In this document: one piece after another, positions 1-10,496 of the stretch
How the letters are laid out: each line of letters starts with the position of its first letter
How positions within the stretch are numbered: position 1 is the stretch's first letter
Assembly: GCA_001799715.1 (NCBI GenBank)
Contig: MGTZ01000007.1
Coordinates: 60,162 to 124,161, forward strand
Direction of reading: 5' to 3'
Length of the DNA: 64,000 bases
Source: Elusimicrobia bacterium GWB2_63_16
Lineage (GTDB): Bacteria; Elusimicrobiota; Elusimicrobia; Elusimicrobiales; UBA9959
Made by a program: the position numbers and the translations under genes
Notes under the pieces: generated by a model
What the model was told of the DNA's origin: nothing
Seen by the model: only the letters and a program-made list of their open reading frames with translations
Database searches by the model: none

Positions 1-2
1 CC

Positions 3-932
3 TACCGCGCCGGCCTGCCGCTGGTCAACATGGAATTCGTGCAGTTCCACCCCACCTGCCTCTACCACCCGCAGGCCAAGTCCTTCCTGATCTCCGAGGC
101 GCTGCGCGGCGAGGGCGGCATATTGCGCGACGCCGACGGGCGCGCCTTCATGAAGGACTATTCCCGCTATCAGGAGCTGGCGCCGCGCGACATCGTGGCG
201 CGGGCCATAGACTCCGAGCTCAAGCGCACCGGCGCCGACCACGTCTACCTGGACATGACGCACCTCAAGCCGGCCTTCCTGCGGCGCCGCTTTCCGATGA
301 TACACGCCAAATGCCTGGCGCTTGGCATCGATATGACGCGGGCCCCTATCCCCGTGGTGCCGGCGGCCCACTTCTTCTGCGGCGGCATCGGTACCGACGA
401 CCATGGCCGCACCGCCATGCCCGGCCTTTACGCCGTCGGCGAGGTGGCGCATACCGGCCTGCACGGCGCCAACCGCCTGGCCTCCAACTCGCTGCTCGAG
501 GCCTGCGTCTTCGCCCACAGGGCGGCGCAAGCCGTAAAAGGGGACCGCGTAGCCCGCCGCCCCTCCGGCCGGCCGCTGCACTGGACCACCGGCAACGCGC
601 GCCCCTCCGACGAGGCAGTCATCATCAAGCATAACTGGGACGAGATCCGCACGCTGATGTGGAACTACGTGGGCATAGTGCGCAGCGACAAGCGCCTGGC
701 CCGGGCCAGCGCCCGCGTGAAGGTGATCTCCGCCGAGATCGTGAAATATTACTGGGACTTCCTGCCCACCCGCGACCTGCTGGAACTGCGCAACATCGCC
801 TGCCTCGCCGACGTCATCATCCGCTCCGCCCGCTCCCGCAAGGAGAGCCGGGGCCTGCACTACACGGTGGACTACCCGGCGGCCTCGCCGAAGTTCGCCA
901 GGCCCACGGTCATAGACCGCTACGGCCGGTAA
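3..932 (+). CDS. nadB: L-aspartate oxidase, C-terminal part (runs off left edge)
   Basis: Open frame continues to the left edge ([23 protein letters not shown]...); NadB-like [35 protein letters not shown] motifs. Confidence 0.93.
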   Translation, partial: YRAGLPLVNMEFVQFHPTCLYHPQAKSFLISEALRGEGGILRDADGRAFMKDYSRYQELAPRDIVARAIDSELKRTGADHVYLDMTHLKPAFLRRRFPMIHAKCLALGIDMTRAPIPVVPAAHFFCGGIGTDDHGRTAMPGLYAVGEVAHTGLHGANRLASNSLLEACVFAHRAAQAVKGDRVARRPSGRPLHWTTGNARPSDEAVIIKHNWDEIRTLMWNYVGIVRSDKRLARASARVKVISAEIVKYYWDFLPTRDLLELRNIACLADVIIRSARSRKESRGLHYTVDYPAASPKFARPTVIDRYGR

Positions 933-953
933 GCGGCCGGGGCCGCCATTCTT

Positions 954-3770
954 ATGGACAAGATCATCATCAACGGCGCGCGTTCGCACAACCTCAAGAA
1001 CTTAAGCCTCGAACTGCCCAAGAACAAGCTGGTGGTGATCACCGGCCTGTCGGGATCGGGCAAAAGCACCCTGGCCTTCGATACGGTCTACGCCGAGGGC
1101 CAGCGCCGCTACGTGGAATCCCTCTCGGCCTACGCCCGGCAGTTCCTGGAGCAGATGGACAAGCCCGACGTGGATTCGATAGAGGGCCTTTCCCCGGCCA
1201 TCGCCATCCAGCAGCACCACCCCTCCAAGAACCCCCGCTCCACCGTGGGCACCGTCACCGAGATCTACGATTACCTGCGCCTCCTGTTCGCCAAGGCCGG
1301 GCGCCCCTTCTGCCCCTCCTGCCATAAGCCCATCAAGGCCTGGTCGGCCCAGGGCATCACCGCGGAGATCGCGGCCAAGTACGCGGGCCGCAAGGTGCGG
1401 CTCTTCGCCCCGCTGATACGCGGCCGCAGCGGCACCTACGAGGAATTGTTCGCCCGCCTGAAGAAGGCCGGCTTCGCCAAGGTCAAGGTGGACGACAAGG
1501 TGTTCTCCCTGGAGACGCCCCCGGACCTGAAGCGCTACGTGAAGCACGACATAGATCTCTTTGTGGACGAGTTCACCGTCTCCGCCGGCGACCGCGAGCG
1601 CCTCAGCGAGGCCGTGGAGCTGGCGCTGGGGCAGTCCAAGGGCCTGCTCTCGGCCGAAGAGCCCGGTAAACCGGCCGACCTCTACAGCGAGAAGAACGCC
1701 TGCCCGTCCTGCGGCATCAGCTTCCCCGAACTGGAGCCGCGCCTGTTCTCGTTCAATTCCCCCCACGGCGCCTGCCCCGAATGCGACGGCCTGGGCATAA
1801 AGATAGAGATAGACCCCGACCTGGTGGTGCCGGACAAGACCAAGTCCGTCAACGACGGGGCGCTGGAGGCCTGGGCCAACCCCGTCACCACGCGCACCCA
1901 CCGCTGGAAAGGCTCCTGGTCCGGCTACTACGCGGACATGCTCAAGACCGCCGCCGAGGCCAACGGCATAGACCTGGACAAGCCGTGGAAGGACCTGCCC
2001 AAGGCCCACCGCGACATGCTGTTCAACGGCGCCGGGGATTTCGAAGGCGTGATCACCAACCTCAAGCGCCGGCACACGGAGAGCGAGTCCGATTTCGTAA
2101 AGGAAGAGATCTATACCAAGTTCATGCAGGAGACGGTCTGCCCTTCGTGCAAAGGACTGCGCCTCAAGCCCGAGGCCCTGAGCGTGATCGTGGACGGCAG
2201 GAACATAGCCCAGATGGCCGCGCTGCCCATAGCCGCCGCCCTGAAGGCCATGACCGCCCCCGACCTGAGCGCCACGGAGCGGACCATCGCCCGCCTTATC
2301 CTCAAGGAAATAAATTCCCGCCTGAACTTCCTCAACGACGTCGGCCTGGGCTACATCTCCATGGACCGCCGCTCCGAAACCCTGTCCGGCGGCGAGGCCC
2401 AGCGCATACAGCTGGCCACACAGATAGGCTCCGGCCTGACCGGCGTGCTGTACGTGCTCGACGAGCCCACCATCGGTCTGCACCAGCGCGACAACGCCAA
2501 GCTCATCGGCACCCTCAAGGCGCTGCGCGACATCGGCAATACGCTGCTGGTGGTAGAGCACGACGAGGCCGTCATCCGCGGCGCCGACCACATAGTGGAC
2601 CTCGGCCCCGGCGCGGGCCTGGCCGGCGGCTATATAGTGGCGCAGGGCACCCCCGAGGAGATAGTAAAGAACCCCAAGTCCGTCACCGGCCCCTACCTGA
2701 GCGGGGCGCGCTCCACCACGCTCAGGCGCGAACCGCGGGCCCACTCCGGCAAGTTCCTGGAATTCACGGGGGCGAAGCAGTTCAATCTCAAGGACATCGA
2801 CGTCAAGATCCCGCTGGGACTGTTCGTCAGCATCTGCGGCGTGTCCGGCTCCGGCAAATCAACGCTGCTCTACGAGATCGTGTACAAGGCGCTGGCGCGC
2901 GAGCTCTACAAGTCCAAGGAGACGCCCGGCGCCTTCCGCGCCATGAAGGGCGCCTCCGGCATAGACAAGGTCATCATCGTAGACCAGTCCCCCATCGGCC
3001 GCACGCCGCGCTCCAACCCGTCCACTTACAGCGGCGTGTTCAACCATATCCGCGACCTGTTCGCGGCGCTGCCCGAGGCCAAGCGGCGCGGCTACGAGCC
3101 GGGGCGCTTCTCGTTCAACGTCAAGGGCGGCCGCTGCGAAGCCTGCCAGGGCGACGGCACCATCAAGATCCAGATGCAGTTCCTGCCCGACGTCTACGTG
3201 AAGTGCGAGGAATGCGGCGGCCACCGGTTCAACGAGGACACCCTGGCCGTTAAGTTCAAGGGCAGGAGCATCGCCGACGTGCTGGCGCTGTCCGTGGGCG
3301 AGGCCGCGGAACTGTTCGCCGACATCCCGCGCATCGCCAAGATCCTGTCCACGCTCAGCGAAGTGGGGCTGGACTACCTGAAACTGGGCCAGAGCGCCAC
3401 CACCCTCTCCGGCGGCGAGGCCCAGCGCCTCAAGCTGGCCGAGCAGCTGGCGCGCCGCGCCACCGGCCGCACCCTGTACATCCTCGACGAGCCCACCACC
3501 GGCCTGCACTTCGCCGACGTGGAGAAGCTGCTGAAAGTGCTGCACCGCCTCTCCGAAGCGGGCAACACCGTGCTGGTCATCGAGCATAACCTCGACGTGA
3601 TCGCCGCCTCCGACTGGCTTATAGAGCTGGGCCCCGAGGGCGGCGACGCCGGCGGCCGGCTGGTCTACTCCGGCCCGGTGGCCGACGTGGTGAAGGCGCG
3701 CGGCTCGCATACCGGTTTCTACCTTAAGGAGCACCTGGGCGGCCTGAAGAAAAAGGCCGCCGCCCGCTGA
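954..3770 (+). CDS. uvrA: Excinuclease ABC subunit A
   Basis: 938 aa; two ABC ATPase modules, GLSGSGKST and GVSGSGKST Walker A, LSGGEAQR signatures, CxxC zinc motifs. Confidence 0.98.
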   Translation: MDKIIINGARSHNLKNLSLELPKNKLVVITGLSGSGKSTLAFDTVYAEGQRRYVESLSAYARQFLEQMDKPDVDSIEGLSPAIAIQQHHPSKNPRSTVGTVTEIYDYLRLLFAKAGRPFCPSCHKPIKAWSAQGITAEIAAKYAGRKVRLFAPLIRGRSGTYEELFARLKKAGFAKVKVDDKVFSLETPPDLKRYVKHDIDLFVDEFTVSAGDRERLSEAVELALGQSKGLLSAEEPGKPADLYSEKNACPSCGISFPELEPRLFSFNSPHGACPECDGLGIKIEIDPDLVVPDKTKSVNDGALEAWANPVTTRTHRWKGSWSGYYADMLKTAAEANGIDLDKPWKDLPKAHRDMLFNGAGDFEGVITNLKRRHTESESDFVKEEIYTKFMQETVCPSCKGLRLKPEALSVIVDGRNIAQMAALPIAAALKAMTAPDLSATERTIARLILKEINSRLNFLNDVGLGYISMDRRSETLSGGEAQRIQLATQIGSGLTGVLYVLDEPTIGLHQRDNAKLIGTLKALRDIGNTLLVVEHDEAVIRGADHIVDLGPGAGLAGGYIVAQGTPEEIVKNPKSVTGPYLSGARSTTLRREPRAHSGKFLEFTGAKQFNLKDIDVKIPLGLFVSICGVSGSGKSTLLYEIVYKALARELYKSKETPGAFRAMKGASGIDKVIIVDQSPIGRTPRSNPSTYSGVFNHIRDLFAALPEAKRRGYEPGRFSFNVKGGRCEACQGDGTIKIQMQFLPDVYVKCEECGGHRFNEDTLAVKFKGRSIADVLALSVGEAAELFADIPRIAKILSTLSEVGLDYLKLGQSATTLSGGEAQRLKLAEQLARRATGRTLYILDEPTTGLHFADVEKLLKVLHRLSEAGNTVLVIEHNLDVIAASDWLIELGPEGGDAGGRLVYSGPVADVVKARGSHTGFYLKEHLGGLKKKAAAR

Positions 3771-4984
3771 TGACCGCCCCCGCCCCCTCCGAGCCCCGCC
3801 GCAGGGTACTGCTGGTAGCCCCGCGCTTCCCCTTCCCGTCGCTCAGCGGCGGCGAAAAGTGGACGGCCTCGCTCGCGCGCGGCCTGGCGCGGCGGCACGA
3901 AGTCTCGCTGTTCTCCTTCGCGGTGCGCGGAGCCGAGGCGCAGCAGACGGCGCTCGCCATGAGCCTGGAGGGCCGGGAGCTGAACAAGGTCTACCTGCTG
4001 CCCAGGCCGGCGTCCGCCGCCGGGCAGGGCCTGCCGCTGCTGCCGGCCATGTACTGGTCCCCTGAAGCGGCGGAGCGCCTGGCCGAGGCCGCCGCGGAGA
4101 CGCGGGCCGAGGTGGTGCACATACTCTTCTCGGAGATGGCCTGCTACGCCGCGGCCCTCCCCCCCGCCCTGCCCGCAGTCTACACCGAGATAGACTCAAG
4201 CTACCTCTACCCGTGGAAGTATTACCTGCGCGAGACGGCCGGCCTGCAGGGCTATCTGATGCTCCGCGAGTTCTTCAGGGGCAGGGCATACGCCCGCCGC
4301 CATTACGGCCGCTTCGCGGCGGCCACGGCCATCACCGCCAGCGACGGCGCGGATATACAGCCTTACCTGCGCTCCCCGCTGGCCGCCGTAACGCCCAACG
4401 CGGTGGGTCCGGAGGAGTTCGCCCCCGCCGCGCCCCCCGAGCGCAAGGACGGGGAGATCCTTTTCGTGGGCCATTACCCGCATTACCCCAACGAGGACGC
4501 AGCCCTGCGGCTGGCCCGGCGCATCTTCCCGCTGGTCAAGGCGGAGCGCCCCGACGCCACGCTAGTCCTGGCCGGCTCCTGTCCCACGGCCGTAGTCAAA
4601 GCCCTCGCCGGGGCCTACACTGCCGTGCCAGGCACGGTTGCAGACCTGAGGCCCGCCCTGTGGCGCGCGCAGGTCTTCGCCGCCCCGGTGCGCTACGGCC
4701 TGGGCGCCAAAGGCAAGATCCTCGAGGCTTTCGCCGCCGGCCTGCCGGTAGTCGCCTCCCGCGAGGCCGCCGCCGGCATAGAGGGCGCGATAGACGGCGA
4801 ACACCTGCTCGCCGCCGCATCTGACCGGGAGTTCGCGGCAGCCGCGGCCCGCCTGCTGGGCGACCCGGCCCTGCGCGGGCGCCTCGCCGCCGCCGCGCTA
4901 GACCTGGTAAAGAAAAGATTCTCTTTCTCTGATGTGGTCTCGTCGGTCAGCGGCGTCTACGCCAAGGTGCTCGATGGCCGTTAA
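3770..4984 (+). CDS. Glycosyltransferase, GT4/group 1-like
   Basis: 404 aa; N-term RVLLVAPRFPFPSLSGGEKW, C-term GAKGKILEAFAAGLPVVAS; start overlaps uvrA stop. Confidence 0.85.
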   Translation: MTAPAPSEPRRRVLLVAPRFPFPSLSGGEKWTASLARGLARRHEVSLFSFAVRGAEAQQTALAMSLEGRELNKVYLLPRPASAAGQGLPLLPAMYWSPEAAERLAEAAAETRAEVVHILFSEMACYAAALPPALPAVYTEIDSSYLYPWKYYLRETAGLQGYLMLREFFRGRAYARRHYGRFAAATAITASDGADIQPYLRSPLAAVTPNAVGPEEFAPAAPPERKDGEILFVGHYPHYPNEDAALRLARRIFPLVKAERPDATLVLAGSCPTAVVKALAGAYTAVPGTVADLRPALWRAQVFAAPVRYGLGAKGKILEAFAAGLPVVASREAAAGIEGAIDGEHLLAAASDREFAAAAARLLGDPALRGRLAAAALDLVKKRFSFSDVVSSVSGVYAKVLDGR

Positions 4985-5852
4985 TTCGCTGCATATTGAG
5001 CTGCTGCACGCCTGCCCGCTCTCCTGCGCGGCCTGCGACCACAGACTGCGCGGCGGGGCCAGGCTGCCGCGCGCCGCGCTGGACGCGGTACTGCGCGACC
5101 CCGCTTTCTCGGGCCTGCGGCTGGCCTCTTTCTCCGGCGGAGAGCCGCTGCTCTACCCGGGCCTGGCAAAAGTCCTCACCGCGGCGGCGCGGGCCTGGCC
5201 GGACGCCGCCCTGGTGCTGCTCACCTCGCTGTACCTGCCGGGCAAGGCCCTCTCCCTGCTGCGCCGGCTGCCGCCCGCCGTGCTGCGCCGTCTGCATATA
5301 GGTTCCTCGCTGGACGGGCCCGGTCCCGTTCACGACGCCCTGCGCGGCCGCCCCGGGGCTTTCGCCGCCCTGCGGATGGCCCTGGCGAAAATCAAGCGGG
5401 AGTTCCCCGGAGTTTCCGCGGGCCTGACCTTTACCGCCACCAGCCGCAACGCCGCCGTCTTCCACGAAACCTGGAACGAGGCCCGGGCCATGGGAGTACC
5501 GCTCGGAGTCCAGTTCCTGGTCCCCAACGACAACACCGCCGGATTGGAGCTGGACGCGGCTGCGCGCAAGGCCCTCTCCGCCGGGCTGCGCCGGGCGCTG
5601 GAGGCAACCGCGTCCGCTTCCCCCCAGGCCGCCGACCTGCGCCAGGCCCTCGGTTTTCTCGGCGGCGGCCCCACGGCGGCCTGCGGCGCCGGCGTCACCT
5701 TCCTGATGCTGGCCCCCGAGGGAGAGTTCTACCTTTGCCCTTTCCACAAGGAGATCAAGGCCCCGCTGAACGCCCCCGGCGCCCTGCGCCCCCCGGCCGC
5801 CGGCTACCGCGGCAGGTTCTGCGCGGAATGCTTCCTGCGCTGCGCCCAGTGA
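4974..5852 (+). CDS. Radical SAM protein
   Basis: CPLSCAAC (CxxxCxxC) and SFSGGEPLLYPGL; likely start MAVNSLHIE inside the listed ORF; C-terminal Cys cluster. Confidence 0.85.
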   Translation: MAVNSLHIELLHACPLSCAACDHRLRGGARLPRAALDAVLRDPAFSGLRLASFSGGEPLLYPGLAKVLTAAARAWPDAALVLLTSLYLPGKALSLLRRLPPAVLRRLHIGSSLDGPGPVHDALRGRPGAFAALRMALAKIKREFPGVSAGLTFTATSRNAAVFHETWNEARAMGVPLGVQFLVPNDNTAGLELDAAARKALSAGLRRALEATASASPQAADLRQALGFLGGGPTAACGAGVTFLMLAPEGEFYLCPFHKEIKAPLNAPGALRPPAAGYRGRFCAECFLRCAQ

Positions 5853-5870
5853 ACTTGCCCACCAATTAAA

Positions 5871-5892
5871 GATCCCCGGCCAACCGGGGATC
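5871..5892. terminator. Perfect hairpin between convergent radical SAM genes
   Basis: gatccccgg-ccaa-ccggggatc. Confidence 0.6.
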
Positions 5893-5926
5893 TGCGAAGG
5901 ACCTGTTCAGTTAAGACTGGGCAAGG

Positions 5927-7351
5927 TCAGGCGGCCGGCTTGCCTTTTCGCCGAAAGCGGTCTAAAAACAAAGCCATGAAGCCGCGCTCCTGCCCGAGCG
6001 GGCTGTAGAGGTTGATGGCGTCCCTGCGCAGATGCGCGATGAACATGATGGGGAGGTTCCAGAGGAATTCCGCCCACCAGGCCTTCTTCCAATGGGAGGG
6101 CAACCGGCGCAGGATGGACGGCAGGGAATAGAACTTCTTGTAATACTTCATGTAGCCGCGGAAGAATTCCTCGTCGGTCAGGTCGGGCCCGGACATTTTG
6201 TAATCGGGGTAGGCGCCTGGCTTATAAAGCCACCAGCGCGGCCGCCGGAGCAGGCCTTTCTCCAGCAGTTCGCGGTAGGTGCGCGTGCCGGGCAGCGGCG
6301 TCAGCGCCCACCAGGCGGTATAGGGCACCTTCGCGCTTGTGAGGAACTCGTAGACCCGCCTGAACTGGCCCGGCGAGCCGGTGCCGGGCTGGAACACCAT
6401 GCTGGCCAGTACGGAAATGCCATGACGGGAAAAAGCGGCCAGCTGCCGCCGGTACTGGTCCGTCCTGTTGAAAGACTTGTTGAACTCCGAAAGCGTCTCG
6501 TCGCAGAGGGCCTCCATGCCCACCGTGATAGAGCGGCAGCCGCTGCGCTCGGCCAGCTCCAGCAGTTCCTCGTCGTCGGCGCAGTCCATGGTGGCGTTGC
6601 CCGCCCACACCACCTTGAGCGGGATTAGCGCCCGCAGCAGCTCTTTGGCCCGGGCCGGGTCGCCGAAAAGATTATTATCGGCGAAGGAGCAGCCGCGCGC
6701 GCCGAGCGCCTTTATCTCCGCTATCACCTCGGGCACCGGCCTCACCCTGTAGCCCGCGCCCAGGAAAGGGGTGACGGAACAGAAAGAGCAGTTATGGGGG
6801 CAGCCGCGCGAGGTTTCTATCGAGTAAGTGGGCAGCGGGATGATCCTGGAGAGGAGGGGGCCGCCGCGCGAAGTGTAATAAAGTTTTTTATCTATCAGGT
6901 CGTAGCGCGGCACGGGCCAGCCCGCCATGGACGGGCGCGGCAGGCCTTTATAGGTCTTCTGCGGCGCGCCGGCGCGGAGATCTTCGATGAAGCGCGGCCA
7001 GGTCTCCTCAGCCTCCCCCACGATCACCGTGTCGGCGTGGGCGAGCGCCTCTTCGGGCTCCATGCTGACATGGATGCCGCCCATCACCACGTACGCCCCG
7101 CGGCGGCGGAACTCGTCGGCTATGTCGTAGGCCCGCGCTATGGACTTGGTATAGCCGGTGATGCCGACGAGGTCGGGCCCCGAGGCGTAATCGATCTCCT
7201 GCAGCATGTCGATGCAGATCTCCACCTGGTCGCGGGGCGGGACCAGGGCCGCGAGGCAGGGCAGGGTATTGGCCGGGGTAAAGCCGACGCGCGTCTTGTC
7301 CACGCTGCCGTCGCTGCGGTACCTGGCGGGCTCAATTAGCAAAATTTTCAT
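5927..7351 (-). CDS. B12-binding domain radical SAM protein
   Basis: 474 aa; N-term MKILLIEPARYRSD..., VVMGGIHVSMEPEEAL, CPHNCSFCSV. Confidence 0.9.
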   Translation of the reverse strand: MKILLIEPARYRSDGSVDKTRVGFTPANTLPCLAALVPPRDQVEICIDMLQEIDYASGPDLVGITGYTKSIARAYDIADEFRRRGAYVVMGGIHVSMEPEEALAHADTVIVGEAEETWPRFIEDLRAGAPQKTYKGLPRPSMAGWPVPRYDLIDKKLYYTSRGGPLLSRIIPLPTYSIETSRGCPHNCSFCSVTPFLGAGYRVRPVPEVIAEIKALGARGCSFADNNLFGDPARAKELLRALIPLKVVWAGNATMDCADDEELLELAERSGCRSITVGMEALCDETLSEFNKSFNRTDQYRRQLAAFSRHGISVLASMVFQPGTGSPGQFRRVYEFLTSAKVPYTAWWALTPLPGTRTYRELLEKGLLRRPRWWLYKPGAYPDYKMSGPDLTDEEFFRGYMKYYKKFYSLPSILRRLPSHWKKAWWAEFLWNLPIMFIAHLRRDAINLYSPLGQERGFMALFLDRFRRKGKPAA

Positions 7352-7387
7352 CGTTAGCAGGAAGGCTTCGCCGCGCGCCCGCGCGGG

Positions 7388-8401
7388 CTACAGGAAAAAC
7401 CTCGGCTTCTGGTTCCAGATTATTGTTTCGGGCTGTACTATGGCTATAGCCTGCACCCCGCGCCGCAGCCGCCAGGCGTCTGCCGCCGCTACCCCGCGCG
7501 AAAGCAGCAGCGCGGCGGCGGCCGCTCCCTCCCACCAGGCCAGCTTGCGCAGGCGGCCCAGGTAGCGGCCGCGCCAGCTCCGGCTGAGCTCCTGCGAGGC
7601 GGCCAGCAGCGCGGGCGAAATGAACTCTCCCCCCCGGCCGCAGAAAGCGGCGGCCACCGACCATTTATCCACCCCGGTAAAAGGAGACCTGACCGTGCCG
7701 CTGATCTTAAAAGTCTTGTCCTGCGCCGCGAGGGCGGCTATGATGTCGCCCGACTTCACCTCCAGCCCCGCTATGGCCGCCCGCCGCTCCCCGGTCAGGT
7801 CCTCGGGGATCTTGAAAGCGATAAAGATCATCAACTGCACCAGCCCGGAGTTGGCCCGGGCCCAGTCATAGACGGCGCCCGCGGAGGCCAAGTTGGATTT
7901 GTTTACGGTCATGTTGAAATAGCAGGAAAGCCCGCCGGCCGCGCGCACCATTTCCGCGAATCGCTGCCGCAGGGGATTGAGCGCGGCCTCGTCCTTGCCC
8001 GTCCAGCCTTCGCGGTTCTGCAGGGAATCCACGTGCAGACAGACCCCGGCCAGGCCCTCGGCCTTGTACGAGGCCAGCAGGGCAGGGGTCAAGAGCTCGC
8101 CGTTGGTAACCAGGAAGGGGTGGAAGCCGGATTGTTTGATGTAGCGTATCACTTCGGGCAGGTGCGGATAGCAAAGCGGGTCTCCGCCGGCCACGGCGAT
8201 GACGTCGGCGTTGACCTTCTGTTTTATCGCGTCTATTTCGGCCAGCACGGCCCCCAGCGGCTTGTGCTCGCCGGAGTTATTGGTGGAGAAGCAGCCCGTG
8301 CAGCGCATATTGCACTCTTTGGTGGGCTCCAGCCAGGTGATTATCGTGTCCAAGGCGGTCCAGGGAAGGCTGTATTTTAAATCGGCCGGAGGAATACTCA
8401 T
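7388..8401 (-). CDS. Radical SAM protein (HpnH/SPASM-like)
   Basis: 337 aa; CNMRCTGC, AGGDPLCYPHL. Confidence 0.88.
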   Translation of the reverse strand: MSIPPADLKYSLPWTALDTIITWLEPTKECNMRCTGCFSTNNSGEHKPLGAVLAEIDAIKQKVNADVIAVAGGDPLCYPHLPEVIRYIKQSGFHPFLVTNGELLTPALLASYKAEGLAGVCLHVDSLQNREGWTGKDEAALNPLRQRFAEMVRAAGGLSCYFNMTVNKSNLASAGAVYDWARANSGLVQLMIFIAFKIPEDLTGERRAAIAGLEVKSGDIIAALAAQDKTFKISGTVRSPFTGVDKWSVAAAFCGRGGEFISPALLAASQELSRSWRGRYLGRLRKLAWWEGAAAAALLLSRGVAAADAWRLRRGVQAIAIVQPETIIWNQKPRFFL

Positions 8402-8419
8402 TGAAGTTGATAGCGTCTC

Positions 8420-9268
8420 TTAATGCAACCTATAGATAAGTACGGCGACCAAATACACGTTGGTAAAACCAAAAACCCACTCATAGTATAGCCGGGCCCG
8501 CGGTTTCAATGTCAGGAAGGAAAAAACTGCCAAGGAGGCAGAGAGAAAGCCCCCTCCGTACTCCCCCTGCACAAGGGAAACCATCGCCGCCGCGGTCAGC
8601 AGGACAATAACAAGCAGCACTGAAGCCGGTACCCCCAGAACGGCCGGGAAGGTCCAAACCCCCGCTTCGCGGTCCCCTGTTACATCTCGGATGTCCGCAA
8701 GAACATTCAGGCAAAAAAGCAGAATGAGGAAATGGATGGAAGACTTCAGTACAGGAATAAAAATGGAGACAGAGAAACCGTATTGGTAAATTACCGGGGC
8801 GAGGATGCCGACAGTCCAGAAATTCAGCATATTCGCCAGCACTTTCAAACCAGGGATAGCCTTAAACCGCTTCGGGAAAAGGCGAGGATCGCTATAAACA
8901 ATCATGACCACTGCCGCGTACATCAGCAGTTGCAGAAAGCCCGCCGCCGCCAGTATATAGACTGGCACGGCCGCCGCCGCCAGCAGGCGCCATGAACTGT
9001 GTCGTACCACCCTGCCTCCGGGGATATTTACCACATCCTCCCTGTTGCGAAAACGCGCGTCGTAGGCATAAATTAATTCATAAAGAGCGAAGAACGACAA
9101 GGCGCAGAGAACGGATCCGGTTGAGATACGACCCGAAACCATGATGGTCGTGTTAAGATAAAGCAGGAACGAAGCCAGCGGCAGCGCCGTGCGGTACCTC
9201 AAGTAAAGGTCCAGTAGACTGTAGCTCATATCTCTTGACATAATGCCGTTTCCAAGTTGCCGGCGCAT
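8420..9268 (-). CDS. UbiA-like prenyltransferase family membrane protein
   Basis: Multi-TM; second Asp motif DIRDVTGDREAGVWTFPAVLG as in UbiA; first motif degenerate (YDARFRNRED). ATG at 9268 preferred over the TTG at 9277; a start further inside (MSYSLLD) is also possible. Confidence 0.75.
   Translation of the reverse strand: MRRQLGNGIMSRDMSYSLLDLYLRYRTALPLASFLLYLNTTIMVSGRISTGSVLCALSFFALYELIYAYDARFRNREDVVNIPGGRVVRHSSWRLLAAAAVPVYILAAAGFLQLLMYAAVVMIVYSDPRLFPKRFKAIPGLKVLANMLNFWTVGILAPVIYQYGFSVSIFIPVLKSSIHFLILLFCLNVLADIRDVTGDREAGVWTFPAVLGVPASVLLVIVLLTAAAMVSLVQGEYGGGFLSASLAVFSFLTLKPRARLYYEWVFGFTNVYLVAVLIYRLH
9174..9198. repeat. 25-bp direct repeat, copy 1
   Basis: gccagcggcagcgccgtgcggtacc, identical to 9323-9347. 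Confidence 0.95.
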
Positions 9269-9282
9269 TGCTTCCAATTGTA

Positions 9283-9378
9283 CTAAATGCGGTTTGCGGT
9301 ATTGAGATACCGCAGAAAAGCGGCCAGCGGCAGCGCCGTGCGGTACCAGAAAATAATATCCATAAATTCGGCTGTCAT
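9283..9378 (-). pseudogene. Relic of a second UbiA-like gene (N-terminus only)
   Basis: MTAEFMDIIFWYRTALPLAAFLRYLNTANRI* versus MSYSLLDLYLRYRTALPLASFLLYLNTTIM of the adjacent gene. Confidence 0.7.
9323..9347. repeat. 25-bp direct repeat, copy 2
   Basis: identical to 9174-9198. Confidence 0.95.
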
Positions 9379-9728
9379 CTCCGTCGCCGGCCCTTTAAGC
9401 CCGCGTTGATTTGGTAATTGTAACAAATACTGTTTATAATTTTAGTCTGCCGCGGCGCGGGCGCCTCAGGCAAGGCTGCGCTCCGCTCCGGCGACAAAAG
9501 AATTAAATATTCCCTTTGAAAAAGCTCGCTGCTGCCCCTGCCGCTGTTTTTTATAACGGCCTACCTGCTCAGCGGCGGCCGCCGGCCCTCCGGCGCCGAA
9601 GACTGTCTCTCGGTCTCGTCCATCCGCCTGTTCCTCAACGGCCGTTTTTTCATGATGCTCTACACCAGCGGGACGGACCGCTGACCGCTGAATTTCAAGA
9701 CTTACGGCCGGCCCCGGACGACCTTTGA

Positions 9729-9734
9729 TATAAT
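9729..9734 (+). promoter_or_regulatory. Candidate -10 element for 9741 gene
   Basis: TATAAT, 6 nt before ATG. Confidence 0.5.
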
Positions 9735-9740
9735 CTGACT

Positions 9741-10496
9741 ATGGGGAAAGCAGACCTGGACAAACTTTGGGCGCTGGCGCGGGCCGAGTGGCGGCTGCGC
9801 CAGCAGAGCACCTTTTTCGGCTTCCTGTGGACCCTGCTCAACCCCGCCCTGATGTTCGCCGTCCTTTACGGCCTCTTCGTCAAATGGCTCGGCCGCGCCC
9901 AGGGCGACTACGCCGTCTTCCTGCTGATAGGCCTCGTCGAGTGGAACTTCTTCGCCTCCGCCACCTCCTACGCCCTGTCCAGCCTGCTGCGCCGCGGCCC
10001 GCTGCTTAAAAGCTACCCCCTGCCGCTGGAAGTCCCCGTCCTCGCCGCCGTGCTCAGCGTCTATTTTTCCCATTTGCTCGAGCTCGCCGCCCTCGGCCTG
10101 ATACTCGCCTGGTTCCAGGCGCCGCCTTCTTTTCCCTGGCTCTGGGTGCTCGTGATAGACGCCGCCTACCTGGGCCTGGCCGCCGGGGCCGGCCTGCTGC
10201 TGGCCGGGCTTTACGTCTTCTTCTCGGACCTGGAACGCATCTGGAACCTGGTCCTCACCGCCGGCTTCTTCCTCACGCCGGTCTTCTACCCCCTCTCGGT
10301 GCTCGCCCCAGACAAGGGAGCGCTGCTTAAGGCCAACCCGCTCACGGCAGTGATAGAAAGCGCCAGGCTGGTTTTCTCCGGTTCCGCCCCGCGCCCCGGC
10401 GACCTGGGGCTGACGGCGCTATGGGCCGCCGCCGCGCTGGCCGCGGGCTTGGCCCTGCTGCGCTTCAAGCGGCGGGCCATAGAGGACGCCCTGTGA
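9741..10496 (+). CDS. ABC-2 type polysaccharide/polyol-phosphate export permease
   Basis: 251 aa; N-term LRQQSTFFGFLWTLLNPALMFAVLYGLFVKW, multi-TM. Confidence 0.9.
   Translation: MGKADLDKLWALARAEWRLRQQSTFFGFLWTLLNPALMFAVLYGLFVKWLGRAQGDYAVFLLIGLVEWNFFASATSYALSSLLRRGPLLKSYPLPLEVPVLAAVLSVYFSHLLELAALGLILAWFQAPPSFPWLWVLVIDAAYLGLAAGAGLLLAGLYVFFSDLERIWNLVLTAGFFLTPVFYPLSVLAPDKGALLKANPLTAVIESARLVFSGSAPRPGDLGLTALWAAAALAAGLALLRFKRRAIEDAL

Noticed and set aside
1002-2744. 580-aa minus ORF opposite uvrA
   Set aside because: Shadow ORF; uvrA assignment is firm and the antisense composition is biased
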